Assembly (NCBI GenBank): GCA_958348565.1
Contig: CATVZP010000046.1
Coordinates: 1-14,573 of the forward strand
DNA: 14,573 nt
Source: an uncultured Collinsella sp.
GTDB lineage: Bacteria > Actinomycetota > Coriobacteriia > Coriobacteriales > Coriobacteriaceae
Direction: 5' to 3'
Below, piece after piece: positions 11,934 through 14,573 of this stretch (position 1 is its first letter; the number at the start of each line of letters is the position of its first letter). The notes beneath the pieces are model-generated. The model saw only the letters and a program-made list of their open reading frames with translations, had not been told where the DNA came from and ran no database searches. The position numbers were made by a program, and so were the translations under genes.

Positions 11934-14390
11934 ATGGAATCGTTGTACCGAAAGTATCGCCCGCTCACCTTCGACTCCGTGGTGGGCCAGCAGCATATCG
12001 TCTCGACGCTCGAGCACGCCATTACCGAGGGGCGCCTGTCCCACGCCTACCTGTTCTGCGGACCGCGCGGCACGGGCAAGACCACCATGGCGCGCATTTT
12101 GGCCAAGGCGCTGCTGTGCCGCAATGCCGAGGCGGCGCGCGCCGAGGGTGCGAGCGGCTGCATGCCCGATGGCACCTGCGAGGAGTGCGAGCTCATCGCC
12201 GAAGGCAACCACCCGGACGTCTACGAGCTCGATGCCGCAAGCCGCACGGGCGTGGACAATGTGCGCGAGGAGATCATCAACTCCGTTAACTTTGCCCCGG
12301 TGCGTGGCAAGTACAAGATCTATATCATCGACGAGGTTCACATGCTCACGACGGCGGCGTTTAACGCGCTGCTCAAGACGCTCGAGGAGCCGCCGGCGCA
12401 CGTGATCTTTGTGCTGTGCACCACCGACCCGCAAAAGATTCTGGAGACCATCCTCTCGCGCTGCCAGCGCTTTGATTTCCACCGCATCGGTAACGAGGAT
12501 ATCGAGCGCCGCCTGGCATACGTGTGCGAGCAGGAGGGCTTCGACTACGACGACGAGGCGCTTGCCATCGTGGCGCGCCATGCCAAGGGCGGCATGCGCG
12601 ACGCGCTCTCCACGCTGGAGCAGCTGAGCGTCTTCGGCAACGGCACCGTGCATGCGGACGATGCCCGCTCGCTTTTGGGCGAAGTTTCGGACCAGATTCT
12701 GGGCGAGTTTGCGCGCGCCATTGCTGATCGCGATGTCGCCGAGCTGTATGGGCTTATTCGCGCGCAGGTCGAGGAAGGTAACGACCTGCTGGAACTGACG
12801 CGCGACCTGGTTGCGCACGTGCGCGACGTGTATGTTGCCTGCGTTGCCGGTGCCCGTGCCGAGTTGTTTGAGGGCGGTGCCGAGCAGGCCGAGGCGCTTG
12901 CGGCCGAGGCCGCTGCCTTTGGCGAGCATCCTGCCGATCGTTTGGCTCGCGTGCTGACGGTGCTCGACGATGCCGCCTTGGAGATGAGGGGTGCGAGCGA
13001 CGTGCGCCTGGTGCTCGAGATCGCCTGCACCCGCCTGACGCGTCCCGAGGCCGATTTAACGATTGAGGCTTTGGCTGAGCGCGTGGCTCGCTTGGAGGCC
13101 ATGGTTGCCAACGTCGCCGTTCCGGCGAGCGTGGCTGCTGCTCAAGCGAGTGCGCCTGCTGCATCCGCACCCGCTGTCCAGCAGCCGACGCTGATCTCGG
13201 GTGCCCGAGCTGCTACTCCTGCGGCGACCGCCGCCCCCGCTGCTACGTCCGCGCATCAGGGTGGCATGCCTTGGGACCGCGGCACTGCTGTTCCGGCGGC
13301 CCAGTCTGCGCCCAAGTCCGCGGTTCCTGCGTCGGCGCCCAAACCTGTAACGCCTGCACCTCAACCCGTTGCGGCTCCCGCGCCTGCGGCATCGACCGTG
13401 CCGGTGTCCAAGCCCAACAACGCCGCCCAGGTTGCCGCCGCCGGTGCTGCCGAGACCCCCGCGGTCGAGGACGCCGGCGAGCTCCAGCGCAAATGGACCG
13501 AGGTCGTCGAGCGTGTCAAGGCGCGTCAGGCTTCCTACGCAGGGCTTTTGCTCAACGCCCGCGCCACGGCCGATGACGGCTCCAAGCTCACGGTCTCGTT
13601 CCCCGCGGGCTCGACCTTTGCCATCAAGATGCTCGGTCGCGCCGACACGCAGTCGGTGGTCCTGCCGACGGTCTGCGCGGTCTTCGGTCGTCGCACTGTC
13701 GACTACGTCCTGGATGGAGGTGGCACGCCGGCTCCTCAACATGAGGAGCATTCTCCATCTGCACGGGCTGCGGCATCTGCGGACCCGCAACCCGTGTCCT
13801 CGGCGGCCCCTGTATCCTCGAGCGCCAGCGCGACGCAGCAGCAAGCGGCGCCGGTGATGGCACCGACCCCGTCGGCGCCTAAGCCCGCGGCGCCCAAACC
13901 GGTTGCTCCGGCTCCCGCGCCCAAGCTTGTCGCGCCTGCATCCAAGTCATCCGACCTGGCTAAGGCTCCCTGGCTGCGCTCCGACAACCCTGCCGGCGCT
14001 CCTGCCACAGGCAAACTCCCGACCGAGCCCGCGCCCCGCGCGCCCGAGCGCGCGTCCGCTCCCAAGGCTCAGCCGTCTGCGCAGTCCGCTCCGTGGGAAT
14101 CCGAGCAGGTTCCCTACGACGATGCCATGGTCAGCGGTTTTGCTGCCGATGCCGGCGGGGACGATCTGCCCCCGTTCGACGTGGCGGGTGCGGCGTCCGC
14201 GTCCAAACCCGCTGCGGCGGAGCCCAAAGAGGAGGACGCCCCCGCTGCCCCTTGGGAGTCCAACCCCGGCGCCGGCAGCCCCTTCGGCCATCAGGGCGCA
14301 GCCCCGAGCATCCCGCAGACCGAGGACGAGGCCAAAGCCCTCATCCGCAGCGTCTTCGGTCAGTCCACCATCTTCAAGCCGGTGGAGTAG
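11934..14390 (+). CDS. dnaX: DNA polymerase III subunit gamma/tau
   Basis: 818 residues. It is the clamp-loader ATPase that loads the beta clamp and links replisome parts. AAA+ core: Walker A GPRGTGKTT (43-51), zinc-binding cysteines 62, 76, 82 and 85, Walker B IIDEVHML (131-138), sensor CTTD (162-165) and the SRC motif with the arginine finger (175-177). Helical collar domain runs to about residue 400. A low-complexity Ala/Pro/Ser linker follows, then a folded domain (about 516-597, ELQRKWTEVVERVK to VDYVLDGG) like the tau/gamma oligomerisation/C-terminal region, another Ala/Pro-rich stretch, and a conserved-looking end DEAKALIRSVFGQSTIF. Four short PW motifs (Trp 447, 680, 721, 774) sit in the linkers. 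The start at 11934 has GGGGGAG five bases upstream; the frame is open further upstream to 11715, but that part lies over the divergent gene. No A-rich slippery site for a gamma frameshift was seen. Confidence 0.97.
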   Translation: MESLYRKYRPLTFDSVVGQQHIVSTLEHAITEGRLSHAYLFCGPRGTGKTTMARILAKALLCRNAEAARAEGASGCMPDGTCEECELIAEGNHPDVYELDAASRTGVDNVREEIINSVNFAPVRGKYKIYIIDEVHMLTTAAFNALLKTLEEPPAHVIFVLCTTDPQKILETILSRCQRFDFHRIGNEDIERRLAYVCEQEGFDYDDEALAIVARHAKGGMRDALSTLEQLSVFGNGTVHADDARSLLGEVSDQILGEFARAIADRDVAELYGLIRAQVEEGNDLLELTRDLVAHVRDVYVACVAGARAELFEGGAEQAEALAAEAAAFGEHPADRLARVLTVLDDAALEMRGASDVRLVLEIACTRLTRPEADLTIEALAERVARLEAMVANVAVPASVAAAQASAPAASAPAVQQPTLISGARAATPAATAAPAATSAHQGGMPWDRGTAVPAAQSAPKSAVPASAPKPVTPAPQPVAAPAPAASTVPVSKPNNAAQVAAAGAAETPAVEDAGELQRKWTEVVERVKARQASYAGLLLNARATADDGSKLTVSFPAGSTFAIKMLGRADTQSVVLPTVCAVFGRRTVDYVLDGGGTPAPQHEEHSPSARAAASADPQPVSSAAPVSSSASATQQQAAPVMAPTPSAPKPAAPKPVAPAPAPKLVAPASKSSDLAKAPWLRSDNPAGAPATGKLPTEPAPRAPERASAPKAQPSAQSAPWESEQVPYDDAMVSGFAADAGGDDLPPFDVAGAASASKPAAAEPKEEDAPAAPWESNPGAGSPFGHQGAAPSIPQTEDEAKALIRSVFGQSTIFKPVE

Positions 14391-14411
14391 CTGCGCAGGC
14401 GGGTATACCGC

Positions 14412-14573
14412 TCAAGAAGAGGGCTCAATGTCCGGGCGCATCTGTATTTCGGACATGTGTAGTGTGGTGCCGCGTATATCGCATTCGAGTAGACAGGTGC
14501 GTGACGGTCGGCCTAGGGTGCTGAGGTCGATACGATACGTCGCATGGCTGTCCGTGTACTCGACTTGCTCGGC
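14412..14573 (-). CDS. Unidentified protein, 3' end only
   Basis: A minus-strand frame enters from the right edge and is open for 53 codons to a TGA at 14412-14414. It includes YTDSHATYRIDLSTLGRPS and ends MRPDIEPSS. Balanced residue composition (Tyr, Ile, Met, Asp) makes it look more protein-like than the other frames here, but I recognise no family. It would converge on dnaX with a 21-base gap and no clear terminator; the palindrome GGTATACC (14402-14409) lies between. It could be a chance open frame. Confidence 0.4.
   Translation of the reverse strand, partial: AEQVEYTDSHATYRIDLSTLGRPSRTCLLECDIRGTTLHMSEIQMRPDIEPSS

Noticed and set aside
12900..13500. A programmed frameshift giving the short gamma form of DnaX
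   Set aside because: No A-rich or similar slippery heptamer with a downstream stop or hairpin was seen in the region after the AAA+ core.
14398..14412. GC/TATAC palindrome after dnaX as a terminator
   Set aside because: The dyad is only about eight bases with no loop and no T run, so it is unlikely to terminate transcription.

Overview
The window is high-GC DNA of an actinobacterial type. The gene content and order (kinase, fhaA, fhaB, PP2C phosphatase, rodA/pbpA, pknB on one strand, with dnaX divergent) and the fused SEDS-transpeptidase gene fit best with a gut Coriobacteriia genome such as Collinsella or a relative. That taxon is an inference from gene content; no rRNA or marker gene is present to prove it.

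Layout. Bases 1-323 hold the 3' end of a PfkB-family sugar kinase (fructoselysine-6-kinase-like) with an apparent frameshift. It is followed at 378 by what looks like the start of a second kinase of the same family that loses its similarity after about 25 codons. Bases about 480-817 have no convincing intact gene but are rich in hairpins: a 10-bp and a perfect 14-bp inverted repeat, a plus-strand terminator-like hairpin and a strong minus-strand terminator. From 11818 down to 818 every gene is on the minus strand. A small YcxB-like membrane protein comes first. After a 142-base gap with a candidate promoter comes a tight operon: a multi-spanning membrane Ser/Thr kinase, an FhaA-like FHA protein, an FhaB-like membrane FHA protein, a PP2C phosphatase with a very long N-terminal tail, a RodA/FtsW-PBP fusion, and PknB with four PASTA domains, closed by the terminator at 728-765. 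On the plus strand, dnaX (11934-14390) starts 115 bases from the YcxB-like gene. The last 160 bases carry the probable 3' end of an unidentified convergent gene.

How the genes work together. The central operon is a version of the conserved actinobacterial cell-shape and division cluster. PASTA kinase PknB senses the cell wall outside and phosphorylates proteins inside, the PP2C protein reverses this, the FHA proteins read phosphothreonines, and the SEDS glycosyltransferase and class B PBP make peptidoglycan. Three things depart from the classical layout: the glycosyltransferase and transpeptidase are one polypeptide, a kinase with about ten membrane segments and an HLD instead of HRD motif leads the operon (no PknA-like gene lies next to pknB), and the phosphatase has about 250 extra N-terminal residues. 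No phage, insertion sequence, CRISPR array, tRNA or rRNA was recognised. No wholly new system is evident; the most unusual items are the fusion protein, the leading kinase and the low-complexity tails of the phosphatase and of DnaX.
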